The notes below the pieces were generated by a model, which was not told the origin of the DNA, searched no databases, and saw nothing but the letters and a program-made list of their open reading frames with translations. The translations under genes were made by a program, and so were the position numbers. 64,000 bases of DNA, taken from Diphasiastrum complanatum (Eukaryota; Streptophyta; Lycopodiopsida; Lycopodiales; Lycopodiaceae). The stretch covers positions 15,992,229 through 16,056,228 of the forward strand of contig CM055102.1 in assembly GCA_029204225.1 (NCBI GenBank), given 5' to 3'. This document shows positions 1 through 10,559 of this stretch, one piece after another (positions within the stretch are counted from its first letter, which is position 1; every line of letters starts with the position of its first letter).

Positions 1-43
1 TTCACCAACTTTATTTATTTGCTCTGTGTTGGGGATACCCCCA
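1..43 (-). repeat. Terminal piece of an LTR (minus orientation)
   Basis: A T-rich run leads into TGTTGGGG followed by a near-inverted CCCCCAACA. The same layout forms the LTR edge of gypsy element M at about 37885-37929 and 48270-48307. I read this as the first bases of a minus-strand LTR whose body lies left of the window. Only about 40 bases are visible, so the family link is tentative. Confidence 0.4.
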
Positions 44-607
44 ACACACTGTGAACCATTTTTTGACACAAGATCGTGATCTGATCATTGTATTCACAAT
101 AGGCTTAATTCAAATTCTGTATTTCCTTATGTGTATTCCACTATGAATGCTTTCTGATAATTTTCTTTCTCAATCGACACTCACTCAATTCGGAATGTCT
201 AATCTCAAAGGAAACATGGTTGTCTCAGACGCCTAATTGTTTCGCTCCCTTCATGGTTGTCTTTGACACCTACCAAGATATTCCTCCATTCAATTTAAGT
301 CAATGTTGACGTTGTAGTTTGGTAAAATTCCTGTAATGTTTTCTATATTGGAGCTCTGTTTCCTGTTCCGCACCTAATACCTTCAAGAGCCCTAACAAAG
401 TGGAGAGAATCTGACCTAATAGGAAAATTTATCTCTTAGTGTACTTCTAAAGGTCGATATAGTACTTCAGTGCAGAGATAGATAATTTGAGAATTATTCC
501 ATCTCTAAGTACTTATTTGATATTGAAGTCAGACTAAGGATAGATTTTCAAGGTAAATGTAAAAGTTAACAGATTGATTTGTTAGCTTTTGAACTTGATT
601 TTCATGA
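44..607. other. No recognisable gene
   Basis: AT-rich sequence without a long open frame. By position it should hold the integrase C-terminal part of the gypsy element whose chromodomain starts near 608, but no integrase motif can be read, so it is either strongly decayed or foreign. Confidence 0.4.
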
Positions 608-877
608 TTGGTCGACTGCTGGTGGTCATCCAGTCATATGAACTTAGTTTATATGATGATGACAGTTGGATGTATTGAAGATTTTTTCCATTTGGAGGAC
701 TTATCACTCAATGTACCATTGGAATCTAAAAGAGTACTAAGAATTAGAGATAAACAGATGAGGAATCGTTCTATCTCTGAATACTTGATTAGGTTGGTTG
801 GTCAGATTGAGGATAATGATTCATGGAAAAGAGTTAAAAGCATACAAATGTGGATCTTTCCTAGTTGCTCGTTCTGA
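608..877 (+). pseudogene. Ty3/gypsy polyprotein C-terminus with chromodomain (remnant)
   Basis: The 89-codon frame ends in a chromodomain-like block: a hydrophobic start (RVLRIRDKQMRNRSI), then EYLIRLVGQIEDNDSW, matching the ILDxRDKxLRxRxIxEYLVKWxxLPxEDATW pattern at the integrase C-terminus of plant chromoviruses. In that family the domain guides integration by binding modified histones. It lies directly before a polypurine tract and an LTR, which is where the pol C-terminus of such an element belongs. The second half of the motif has lost the expected KW, and the ATG is an internal methionine, so this is a fossil fragment rather than a gene. The LTR that follows belongs to the same family as gypsy J. 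Confidence 0.7.
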
Positions 878-893
878 GGATAGAACTTGTTTT

Positions 894-905
894 AGGGGGG
901 AAGAA
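894..905 (+). promoter_or_regulatory. Polypurine tract
   Basis: The purine run AGGGGGGAAGAA abuts the LTR start TGTTACG. In LTR retrotransposons this primes plus-strand DNA synthesis. Its place fixes the LTR boundary. Confidence 0.75.
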
Positions 906-1391
906 TGTTACGTCCATGTCCAATATGAGAGATTCGGATTAATTCCTGAGATCTAGATAGCCGGTCACTCTAGTGTATGCGATTATTAGTTATGTCTCAT
1001 CATTTCGAACTTGGCCAGCAAAGTAATTAATAATCATATGAGGGCCCAGATCTATATTTGGACATAGGAGCACTGCATGGTGTATGATTGCTATAATGCA
1101 AAAATAGGAGGTCAATTGCAATTCCAGGTCGCATGGGGATCCTAAGAGGAATATTCTCTCCTCCTAAGAGAGAATATATACTAGTGGAAACTCGCTCATC
1201 TACCTATTGGATTTTCTAATCCTTGTAGCCAGGAGCCCCTCCTCTCTTGCATTCATTCACCATGGCATGGGGGTGAAGTGGTTAGGGTATTGACTAGCCA
1301 TTTCTTGTTGGTTGGGCGGTTTTGCTCCACATGTGTCCTTTTGGTTGCATGCAACAGGATCTAGTCGGATCTTCACTAGGCGATCTTTACA
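906..1391 (+). repeat. 3' LTR of chromodomain gypsy element (family J)
   Basis: It starts TGTTACG after the polypurine tract and ends at about ...CTTTACA. It shares long stretches with 12254-12683 and 17893-18083, for example the segments around CTCCTCTCTTGCATTC and GTTGGTTGGG. This makes a three-copy LTR family in the window. The copies are clearly diverged by substitutions and small indels, so they are not recent. The right boundary is inferred from the terminal CA and from loss of similarity to the 12254 copy. Confidence 0.75.
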
Positions 1392-2479
1392 CTTAGTGAG
1401 GGTGGAAAAACTTGTTTTCTTCTATTTAGGCTTTAAATTTAAACACTTTGTAAAGCATATTCAAAATTGAGTGTGGGAAATCCCTTTTGCAATAAAACCT
1501 TCTATAGTGCAAGTATAGGGGGGTATTTGAATTAAAACTTTATGTTTTTGAAGAGATAGTATGCCTATTGTTGTCCAGTTGTGTGGTAGCATAGCAAGGT
1601 ATTTATGAACGAAGAAGCATCCATGAGAGAGAGAGAGAGAGAATTGAAGAGAGAGCAAGAGCGAGACCTATATATATATATAGCATACACGGATAGCAAG
1701 CAAGGAGGCGACGGGCAAAGACGATGAGCGTGAGATGGAGCAGAGATGTGCAATGAGTGGAGATGTACAACGAGTAAGGGTGGTGTTAACCCAGCCTACT
1801 CTAGGCATGACATAGGGAGAGTAGGGTGACTTTACAACACCCTTACATTCTCTCTCTAAAATATTTTTATATATAGATATATAATCTTATTTGATCCAGT
1901 AGACTTGGACGAGTTCATGCCATAGTAACTACACTTATGTCACGTTAGAATTGGAATCATTCTTGATGATTTTTTTTTTATGAGTTTACTTCATTCTCAC
2001 CTCCAATAAAGTATGTTGCCTACATATGCAAACAAGCTACACAAAATATGCTTCATGTTTGTGAGGTTGCACATAAACCAAAAAATTGTTGCTAAGCAAA
2101 AAGTTCTCTACATCGATGATGAGTGCATGGAGGATAGATCAGTTCATATCAATTTTATATGTCTATAAGGAGTGTTTCACGATAATTGCACAAGTCTGAA
2201 ATACACTACTACTGACATTAAAACACTTAAATTTTTGGCTACGTGATTGATATCATTATAGTAGCATATCGATTTTTCTTAAAAAGATTTGTCGTGAATA
2301 GTAATAGATAAGAGAGAAGGGCTCCTGTATTTCATGCTCTTGTTTTCATCTCATTGTATGATCACCAAATGGAAGTATTTTATGAAAAAATTCGTGCATA
2401 TGTGTGCAGTCCATCGTCATATATCTAGGTCTTCAACCAAATTTCAAAATTACTTTGAAGAGTAATATGAGTTACATTA
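1392..2479. other. No gene; simple repeats
   Basis: No coding signal found. It contains a (GA)9 run at 1625-1642, a TA run at about 1668-1681, and the foldback described separately. The rest is unremarkable AT-rich DNA. Confidence 0.5.
1774..1846. repeat. Imperfect 73-bp foldback (MITE-like hairpin)
   Basis: Outer arms GTAAGGGTGGTGTTAA (1774-1789) and TTTACAACACCCTTAC (1831-1846) are complementary at 14 of 16 positions. Inner arms CCTACTCT and AGAGTAGG are fully complementary. The whole stretch can fold into one interrupted hairpin. Confidence 0.5.
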
Positions 2480-2985
2480 GGAGGCTACCAAAAGAAGCCT
2501 TGAAATACCTATAGGTTCTTGATCCTAGCTTGCTATTGAAATATTCAAGTAAATACATGTGGATACTCATATGCAAATTGGGCTAGAACTTGGATGATAC
2601 GATGCCTACATCAAATTATATCTCTTCTTGGTAGTACATTTGTTAATTTTCTATCACAAAATGAAGTGTGGTAGCACTCTAAAATTGAAGCATGAGTACA
2701 TCGAATTTGCATAAGCTCCTATGGTGATTATATACTATTGAAGTTTTACTCTCATAGATTGTTTTCATGCAAGGGACATATGCTAACCTATTTGTAACAT
2801 TGTCTATATTAGGATCAAAATCAAGTTACACAAATAACAAAGTAAAGAAGACATTCAGTATCATTTATTTCCTTTTGAAAAACAAGTTTGAAATAGATCT
2901 TGAATATTGTAAAACAAGGAACATGATTGTTGATGTTTTCAGTAAGCCTACAACATCTGTAATTGAGCACAAAATTCTAGTAACT
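2480..2985 (+). pseudogene. Ty1/copia RNase H fragment
   Basis: Reading through stops, the segment from about 2560 gives GYSYANWA followed by a run resembling the copia RNase H block GYSDADWAG...STSGYVFxLG...SWxSKKQ...STTEAEY. Further on, 2881-2955 encodes DLEYCKTRNMIVDVFSKP, matching the LEYCPTxxMxADxFTKP end of copia pol. The distance between the two blocks is normal for copia. Several stops and indels break the frame. The rest of pol is missing upstream. Confidence 0.65.
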
Positions 2986-4433
2986 ATTTGCATTCTTCTT
3001 TACCCAGGTTATCAACATATAATTCATCCTTTTTCATTTGAAATGTCTTTTTTGTTGTTTTTGCCATTATTTTCTATCATCAATCTTCTTAACAGGTGTA
3101 TGTTGCTTGTGTGAATCTTGTTCAAAGCTTTTACTTGATCAAAATATAGTTTTTTAATTGATTCTTTGTAAGCGTGTAGATAGTGCAAGAATGTAGCATA
3201 TCCAAATCCATTACCATTTCATTCATGAAAGGGTGCTAAATAGGAAAATCAATATTGTTCATTGTGGTGTGGTCCACTATACACGTTAAGGACATAACAA
3301 AGATGTCTAGTTGTTATTAGACAATCGGTTGGGTGCCACAACCTAGGCTCTTGTGTGCTCATTTCTATTCCAAGTAATCTTATGACTTGAAACCACATGT
3401 CATCACATGTGTGGAGTTAATGTGGATATGACACACATTTAATGTTTTGTACATGTGGCAATGTCTTAGTCATTAAGGTCATATTGACGTCCATATGATA
3501 ATGGATATTTGTGTTGTGATGGAGACATTTCTAAGGCCAAATATCCAAGGGACACACATATATAATTGTACATATGCAATACCGGACTCATGTGCAGATT
3601 ACTAATTCTTTTTTAATATCTTAGTGTAGCTTTATCTCACAATATTTTACAATGTTGTACCATATTAAAAACATTCAACAAATTGCAAGTACATTGATGT
3701 GAAACTTATCTTATGAACATGGACATTTGCTATTTATCATTTTCATACATATTCAAGGATATTATATCTTCATGACAAGACATTTCTTTGTTGCACTTAT
3801 TTTACTAGCCTCTTAGGATTCAATGCCAATTTTAGTTATTACAATTGGAATATCCACAATGAGTTCAAATTCCAAAGCACCTAGTAAATGAGTTCACCAA
3901 GTCTCAACCTTCATCAACAAGCCTTGAAATTAAAGTGTTTTCTTACTATTCAAAATTTGGGTGTGCATTCTACTAAAATTTCTCATAGACCATCTAAATT
4001 AAGATCATGGGGACAATGCTGCTAAAGTTGACCATTTCATTGAGCTTCTATTGAGAAATTGTAGTCATTTATTTTGTGAGTGCAATAAGGCATTGGTCAC
4101 AACAAAAAACTATTAATAACTATAGTTACTCTTAGATTTGCAAAGTACAAAAGTCCATATAGCAAGTATATAGTTAGTATAGAGATGGCTATCAGACATC
4201 CTATTGTAATGGATCTTTACTAAAGTTCATTATTGACAATCTTACAAGCTATTAACCATCAGATAGACAAAAAGAAATAGTGCATCACCACCGAAGCAAC
4301 TCCCAAAGATTGTGCGTGTCCAGTCTCAGTATTTTAAACGTATCGTAAACATACCACACACGGAAAGTTAAAAACTGCTAAAACTAGAAATGTATGTAAA
4401 ACTAATATATAAATTGGGCTCACCAAATTTAAC
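2986..4433. other. No gene; right end is a minus-strand copia LTR
   Basis: No coding signal found. The rightmost part is the start of a minus-strand LTR (TGTTAAATTTGG on the minus strand at 4434). It resembles 19070-19176 in reverse for about 60 bases. The far end of this LTR could not be placed. Confidence 0.45.
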
Positions 4434-4445
4434 ACTCTCCCTTAA
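4434..4445 (-). promoter_or_regulatory. Polypurine tract and LTR start of copia E
   Basis: On the minus strand TTAAGGGAGAG is followed directly by TGTTAAATTTGG, the standard polypurine tract/LTR junction. It marks the 3' end of copia remnant E. Confidence 0.65.
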
Positions 4446-5345
4446 GCAGTAGTTTTTTTTGACATAGAGAAAGCTTTTCTCAAAAAAAAAACTCAAATTT
4501 ATCAATACTTAAGGACTTAGTAAGTATATTTGCTAGCTTGTGTTCAATCTTGTAATGCACTATCTAGTAATTTTCTGAAATGAAATGATACTTGATCTAC
4601 GTATGCTTGTCTTCCAAGAATTCACCTACTTCGATCATTTAGAATCCTCCCCAAAGTTCAAATCAAAGGAAGTTTGTTGCTTCTAGCCATCTAGACTGCC
4701 TATACCCTGTATAGAGACCTCTTTGCTAAGACGCTTTGTAGGCTAGCTTTCTTAGTAAAATACACTGTTAGTCAGCTCCATCGGATCGTGCATCCTTACA
4801 ACACAGCTCTAATGCCAAGTTAACTTTCTGAAGATCAAGTGTAGTGTACAAATCAGAACCACAATCACCATACCTCAAGCACCTCAAGCCCCAGTGCAAC
4901 TATCCGGGATCATTACAAAATTGGCTAACTTTGTTAACATTGTAGGCTATGTCTAGGCGAGTACACACAGCTGCATACATAAGGGATCCTACAAGGTTTC
5001 TAAATGGGATCCTATTCATTCTTCTACGCTCAGCTTCAGTTTTGGGACTCATATTTGCTGTGCGTACTATTCTCTTTTTGCCTAGGGTGCTGGCTGGTAG
5101 AGCGTCAATCATAATATATCCCTTAATCATCTCACATATATATCTTTTCTGGCTTAGTCTAATGGCTCCATTTACAGGATTTTTTATGATTTCCATCCCT
5201 AAGCAATGGTACACCTCCCCCAGGTCCTTCCTCAAGCTCTTAAAAGATGGCACAACAAAAGTGTATGCATAACAAAGAAACATTATACATATAGCAAAAG
5301 CCCCAAATTGCATGGGCTCGACAAGTGTCACTAAATTGGCCTACC
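4446..5345 (-). pseudogene. Ty1/copia RT C-terminus and RNase H remnant (E)
   Basis: The minus frame 5331-4900 carries the copia RT tail: LGEVYHCLGMEI, then LSQKRYICEM and FRNLVGSLMYAAVCTRLDIAY, typical of the region after the YVDD box. Between 4900 and 4470 broken frames show a YHFISE...LANILTKS-like RNase H end. The catalytic YVDD itself is absent and the upstream sequence is lost where copia H begins. The core RNase H is largely missing between the two blocks, indicating an internal deletion. Confidence 0.75.
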
Positions 5346-5520
5346 ACCTGCCAAGAGTTAGGCCCAATATGGCATAAACAACTATCAAAACTCAGGATTT
5401 GCCCCTGAGTACAGCATAAGCTGTAAAAAAAATTATTGTAGAGGCCAATTTCCTATCATTGTGGCTACATGCAAGTAGCCAGCTATGGACGAGTGCCCAA
5501 CTGATATGTCGATAGTGGGT

Positions 5521-5945
5521 TGTGAGAAATGCAAAAAGGTTATCTATGTTAGTTGTAGGGGTCTTATACTTTTTTGTATCAATCATCTTGGTGTAGGATG
5601 TTGATAGGGTCAAATTTGATGGCAAATTGTCCAATTCCACATGTAATGCCACTATTGAGCCAAAGTAGTGTAGGAGGCAAAACTCGAGCTAAATGGATAT
5701 TAGACAAGTGTAATGCTTTTGTTTGATGAAGTTCAAGAGGTCCAATAGAATTTAGATGTGGAACCATGAGTGGACCAATAGGATTTAGAGGTGGAACCAT
5801 GAATGGTCCAATAGAATCAAGAGATGAATGGATCAATGGTCCAATAGGACTAAGAGGTGGCAAAAGTGTGGTCCAATAATTTCTGAGCATTGTGTTAGCT
5901 CGTGGATCTATAGTATCATTTTACTTCTCACTTTGATAAATGCAA
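5521..5945 (+). repeat. 5' LTR of copia H
   Basis: It begins TGTGAGAAATG and matches 10012-10443 over nearly its whole length, with short indels. The internal block GGTCCAATAG(A/G)ATTTAGA plus GTGGAACCATGA is itself repeated three to four times (about 5738-5870). The exact right edge is uncertain, because similarity fades after CTTCTCACTTTGAT. Confidence 0.8.
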
Positions 5946-6597
5946 TTTGAAGATCTAGTGGATTTTGAGTCTAAGTGCCCTTCTAGCGGAATCAGGTGCT
6001 CAAACATGTGTGAGGAACATCCAATTTCAGTCTTCCATGTTTGATCCAAAAATCTTGCCAGATACCTTGTTTTGAAGCTATTTTTGTCTAGTTTCTAATG
6101 CAATAAGTTTCATTCCATTTGGTTGGGCCAATCAAAAGCTATAAGCTTTTGAAGAGGGTTAGGTAGGGCACCTAGGCCTGTGTGGAAACATTTGGTTTGT
6201 TCAAGAGATTTCATGTTTGATCCCAAATCACAATTGTATGCTTACCAATCTCATCTATATGTGATCTAGGCACTGTTTTGAGATCTTAGCCATTTTGTTT
6301 CATGCAATATTATTGTATTTAAGTCAAATTTGTTTTCTTAGTGTATTTCACACGTGCTAAGAGTGGTTGATCCTAACTTCTCCCATACTCCATTTGATGT
6401 GAAGTAGATCTAGTTTTGGAGAGATTGAGATAGGTAGTGAAAATCCATTCACAATCTGTTGCAAGATCTTTCATAGGAGTTGATAGCACATCATTATTGG
6501 ATCCTATTGAGAGTGTGTAGCAACATTTTTTGTTCATAATTTGAGTTCTCTTCACCTTAGATGGCTCAATGGGTTCATTCTTGTGTGGAACCGTGAG
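5946..6597 (+). other. Untranslated leader of copia H
   Basis: No open frame of interest. The expected initiator-Met primer site (TGGTATCAGAGC) directly after the LTR is not recognisable, so the start of the leader is mutated or was replaced. Confidence 0.45.
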
Positions 6598-6709
6598 AGA
6601 TTGTTCACTTCAAACTATTCAATATGGAAGTTGAGGATGGAGTCCATCTTGATCCTTCAAGATGTGAAGTGAACAATCTTGAAGGATCAAGATGGACTCC
6701 ATCCTCAAC
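6598..6709. repeat. Perfect 34-bp inverted repeat at the gag start
   Basis: Bases 6630-6663 are the exact reverse complement of 6676-6709, with a 12-base loop. In addition 6598-6612 is the reverse complement of 6665-6679. The right arm is ordinary gag sequence, and the left arm is an inverted extra copy of it. It replaces the gag N-terminus. Confidence 0.9.
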
Positions 6710-7230
6710 ATTGCTCTTGGCCTTGAAGAAGAACCTCAAGTTCTTCGAGAAGTTCAAAAACACAAGAAGAGAGCTAGGATGGCTCTCCACTACAATAAGA
6801 TGAATGTCTCTAATGAGATATTGAGGGAGATAGGTACTTGCACTACAACCAAAGAAGCTTGGGATTGTCTCAAGGCTATCTATGAGGCTAAGAACACCTC
6901 TAGGCTCCTCACTCTTAGAAATCAAATCTTTCAAAGTAGCCAAAAGAGTGATGATAGTGCATCTAATTATGTTTTGAGAGTCAAGGATATTCATAGGGAG
7001 CTTGCATGCATTGGTGATCCTATCAATCAAAGTGAGCTAGTCCAAGTCATTCTCAATGGCTTGACAAATGAATTTGACAATCTTGTCCAATCCTATGCCA
7101 TTAAGGAGGAGCTACCAAGCTTGGAGGCACTCCAAAGTGTGCTTATTTATATAGAATCAAGACAAGAGTACAAAATCTTGAGGATGGACAAGCATTCTCT
7201 CAATCATAATGATATCTACCTAAGCTTACA
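6692..7230 (+). pseudogene. Copia gag (truncated at both ends)
   Basis: The frame shows the plant copia Gag core (UBN2/retrotran_gag type): EIGTCTTTKEAWDCLKAIYE, then LRNQIFQSSQK, VLRVKDIHRELACIGDPINQ and VILNGLTNEFDNLV. Gag forms the particle that packages element RNA. The annotated methionine corresponds to about residue 30 of related Gag (compare copia B, minus strand from 55727). The true N-terminus is lost at the inverted repeat. Near 7225 the frame jumps directly into the GAG-pre-integrase region, so the CCHC knuckle is gone. Confidence 0.85.
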
Positions 7231-8525
7231 AAGTATCTTATTAGTGTTGGCCAATTGCTTGATAATGGCCTTGATGTGAAATTCAATGTAGATACTTGTA
7301 CTACCAAGAAGAATGATGAGATACTTGCACTAGGATCTAGATTTGGAGGCAAATATAAACTAGATACAAGAGAATGTGTAAATGCTTGTAATGTTGCTCT
7401 TGTGAACAAGCTATCTATGGAGGAGTTATGGCATAGGAGGTTGGGACATCCCAACTACAAATCCATGCTCTCAATGATCAAAGAAGCCAAAGCTATTGGC
7501 TTGCCAAAATCATTTTTCAAAGAGATCAAGCCATGTGAGGCTTGTACTATCGCTAAATCTCATAAGAAGCCATTTACAAGATCTTCTATCAAGAGTAAGC
7601 ATCCTTTGGATTTGATCGACTTGGATGTGCATTTCTTATCAACTATAAGCAAGGGAGGAGCCACTTGTTTTGTTACTTTCATTGATGATCTCACAAGATT
7701 CACTTGGATGTATCTTCTTGCTTCTAAATCTATGGTGTTTGATCATTTTCTTATTTCCAAAGCTTATGTTGAGAAGCAATTCTCATTGAAGATTAAAGCT
7801 CTTAGATGTGATGGAGGTGGAGGGTATATCTCCAATAAATTCTATGACTATTGTGAGCTTGAAGGCATTAAAAGAGAGTTCTTTTGTGCCTACTCTCCAT
7901 CTCAAAATGGAGTGGCCGAGAGAAAGATTAGATCCCTATGTGAATGTGCAAAAGCTATGAGAATTGAGGCATATTTGCCAAAAGATTTTTGGGGAGAAGC
8001 CATAAGTTGTGCAAATTATCTTTGCAATAGACTTCCACATATTGCTCTTGGTGGAAAGTCACCATATGAGATCTCATATTTGAAGAAGCCTAAGGTTGAT
8101 CACCTTAGAGTTTTTGGATGCATATGCTTTGCCCATATTCCCTTGGAAACAAGGAAGAAGGATGAGTTCCTACCTCATGCAAAGGGATCATGGTTGGATA
8201 CTCATCCACCAAAAAGGCTTATAGAGTCTTTGTGCTCTCTACTTCTCAAGTTATTGAAAGTAGAGATGTTATTTTCCATGAAGATCAACATTCATCTTTT
8301 GAAGGGGCCGGGACCAAGCCATCTATGGATGCATCACCAAATATTGCTATTGAAGACAATTATAATGTGATGGGGTCGAGATTTGAAGAGGATTCTCCTT
8401 GGATTTTTTCTCGAAGAAGATCCATGAGAGATAGATCCGAGCCTAAGACGCTCTCATATGTTGATAAAGGCAAGCAAGTGGATCTTGATTCCACTAATTA
8501 TGCTTTTTTTTGTTTCTCGTGAAGA
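7231..8525 (+). pseudogene. Copia pol: GAG-pre-integrase and integrase
   Basis: A 371-codon frame (7255-8370) reads the GAG-pre-integrase block (LWHRRLGHPNYKS), the HHCC zinc site (H...H...CEACTIAKSHKK) and the integrase core. The catalytic D, D and E can be seen in LIDLDVHF, RCDGGGGY and GVAERK, so the triad is intact although RSDNGGEY has become RCDGGGGY. After about 8190 the reading continues in another frame (VGYSSTKKAYRVF...SRDVIFHE), showing a frameshift. Protease (DSGA motif) is absent because of the upstream deletion. In copia elements this enzyme inserts the cDNA into the genome. Confidence 0.9.
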
Positions 8526-9990
8526 GCCAAAGAATGAACAAGAGGCACTCAATACCAAGGAGTGGTATGATGCCATGAAGCAAGAGTATGATGCATTGAT
8601 CACTAACAATACTTGGGAGCTTGTGGATCCACCATCCAACAAGCATGTGATTGGTTGCAAGTGGGTATATTGAATCAAGTACAATCATGGTGGCACCATC
8701 AACAAGTTCAAGGCAAGATTATGTGCAAAAGGATTTGCTCAAATCCATGGCCTTGACTATGAGGAGACCTTTGCACCTGTTGCAAGGATGGTGACAATAA
8801 GAATTCTTATTTCTCTTGCTTGTTTTTTTAAATGGAAGGTGTTCCAATTAGATGTATCCAATGCTTTTTTAAATGTTATCTTGAGAAGGAGATTTATATG
8901 GAAAAACCTCAAGGATTCATCAAGGATGAGTCCAAAGTGTGGTTGCTCTTCAAGTCTATATGGACTAAAGCAAGCACCAAGATCATGGTATTCAAGTCTC
9001 AACACTTTTCTTATCTCACTAGGATTTGTCCTTAGTGACTATGATCCTTCCATGTATTTAAAGCTTGTTGATAGTAATATTGTCATTCTTCTAATCTATG
9101 TTGATGACATTATTCTTTGTGGAAGTTGTGTCATGCTAGTTAAAGAAACTAAGCTAGCACTTGGAAGTGAGTTTAAAATGCAAGATCTAGGAGAGATCCA
9201 TTACATACTAGGCCTAGAGATTGACTTTCATGATGATTATGTTTTTATATGTCAATCTAGATATGCTCATTCTATGCTGAAAAAATTCCATATGGAAAAT
9301 TCTAAGAGCATAGATACTCCAATGGAGCAAATTGTGAAAGATCCTAACAAAGGTGATGAAAGATCCTTTGAGGATATCACACTTTTTAGGAGTCTTATAG
9401 TCTCCTTGATTTGGCTTACCATCACTAGGCCCGATTTGAGTTTTTGTGTGCACAAATTGAGTCAATTTATGCAAGATCCCAAGATCCATCATTGGAAGAT
9501 GACCAAGAGGATTGTAAGATATGTATCTTCATCTTGTGATTATAGTCTACTTTATAAAAGTGAAGATCTATCCATTGTTGGCTACTCGGATTCGGATTTT
9601 GCAAGTGATAAGATGGATCGAAAGTCCATTAGTGCATACACTATATTTCTTGGAGGCAATCTAATATCTTGGCTTTCCAAAAAGCAAGATACTATATCTC
9701 TTTCTTCATGTGAGGCCGAGTACAAAGCACTCACCACAACTATGAAAGAAGTGCTTTGGATCAAGAGATTGTTATTGTAGCTAAAGTGCATCAAGGAGGA
9801 TGATCTACCAATGATCTAGTGTGACAATATCTCAGCCCAAGCTCTTGCCAATAATCTCACATTTCATGCAAAATTTCGAGCATATCAACACGTCCTCTTG
9901 TATTGCAGATCTACTCACCAAGCCTTCGAGCAAGAGTGCCTTCATCAAGCATAGATCTAATCTCGGAGTAATCTCAAGATCAATGCTTAG
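8526..9990 (+). pseudogene. Copia pol: reverse transcriptase and RNase H
   Basis: Broken frames read the RT start (EWYDAMKQEYDALITNNTWELV, CKWVY then a TGA stop at about 8671), FKARLCAKGFAQ, FQLDVSNAFLN, LYGLKQAPRSWY and the catalytic YVDDIIL at about 9100-9120. RNase H follows with VGYSDSDFASDKMDRKSIS and SLSSCEAEYKALT, ending at a stop at 9778. Beyond it the KHIE...HHHF block is cut out, and the usual pol tail ADLLTKPSSKSAFIKH is out of frame. RT copies element RNA into cDNA. At least one stop, two frameshifts and a small 3' deletion make it inactive. Confidence 0.9.
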
Positions 9991-10003
9991 TAGGTAACTT
10001 TTT

Positions 10004-10011
10004 AGGAGGAG
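10004..10011 (+). promoter_or_regulatory. Polypurine tract of copia H
   Basis: AGGAGGAG directly precedes the 3' LTR start TGTGAGAAAT. It is short but correctly placed. Confidence 0.6.
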
Positions 10012-10443
10012 TGTGAGAAATGAAAAAAGGTTATCTATGGTAGTTGTAGGGATCTTATACTTTTTTGTATCAAGCATCTTGGTGTAGGATGTTGATAGGG
10101 TCAAATTTGGCATAGATGGCAAATTGTCCAATTCCACATGTAATGCCACTATAGAGCCAAAGTAGTGTAGGAGGCAAAACTCGAGCTAAATGGATAGTAA
10201 ACAAGTGTAATGCTTTTGTTTGATGAAGTTCAAGAGGTCCAATAGAATCTAGAGGTGGAACCATGGGTGGTCCAATAGGATTTAGAGGTGGAACCATGAA
10301 TGGTCCAATAGAATCAAGAGATGAATGGATCAATGGTCCGATAGGATTACGAGGTGGCAAAAGTGTGGTCCATTCATGTTTGAGCATTGTGTTAGCTCAT
10401 GGATCTATAGTATCATTGTACTTCTCACTTTGATTATTTGCCA
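10012..10443 (+). repeat. 3' LTR of copia H
   Basis: Second copy of the 5521-5945 LTR in the same orientation. It differs from the 5' LTR by scattered substitutions and a few short indels, for example an extra GGCATA near 10110. The divergence means the insertion is not recent. Confidence 0.8.
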
Positions 10444-10559
10444 TTAAGAGTAAGATCAATCTTGAATTTCAATCTAATCTTGATCTTTGTGCATCCACAC
10501 ACCTTAGGAGATCACAATCACATGTGGTGGACACTCCACACATGTGAAATTCACATGGG

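Larger units (their letters stand above)
5521..10443 (+). mobile_element. Copia element H (nearly full length, defective)
   Basis: A pair of similar direct LTRs about 430 bp long (5521-5945 and 10012-10443) encloses copia gag and pol on the same strand in the order gag, GAG-pre-integrase, integrase, RT, RNase H, the Ty1/copia order. The gag C-terminus and the protease are missing, the RNase H end is shortened, and stops and frameshifts interrupt pol. No clear target-site duplication or tRNA primer site was found. It separates copia remnant E from copia remnant I. Gag and integrase resemble those of copia B. Confidence 0.85.

Noticed and set aside
4949-5272. Plus-strand 107-codon frame
   Set aside because: Antisense shadow of the copia E RT frame, which has clear RT motifs on the minus strand.
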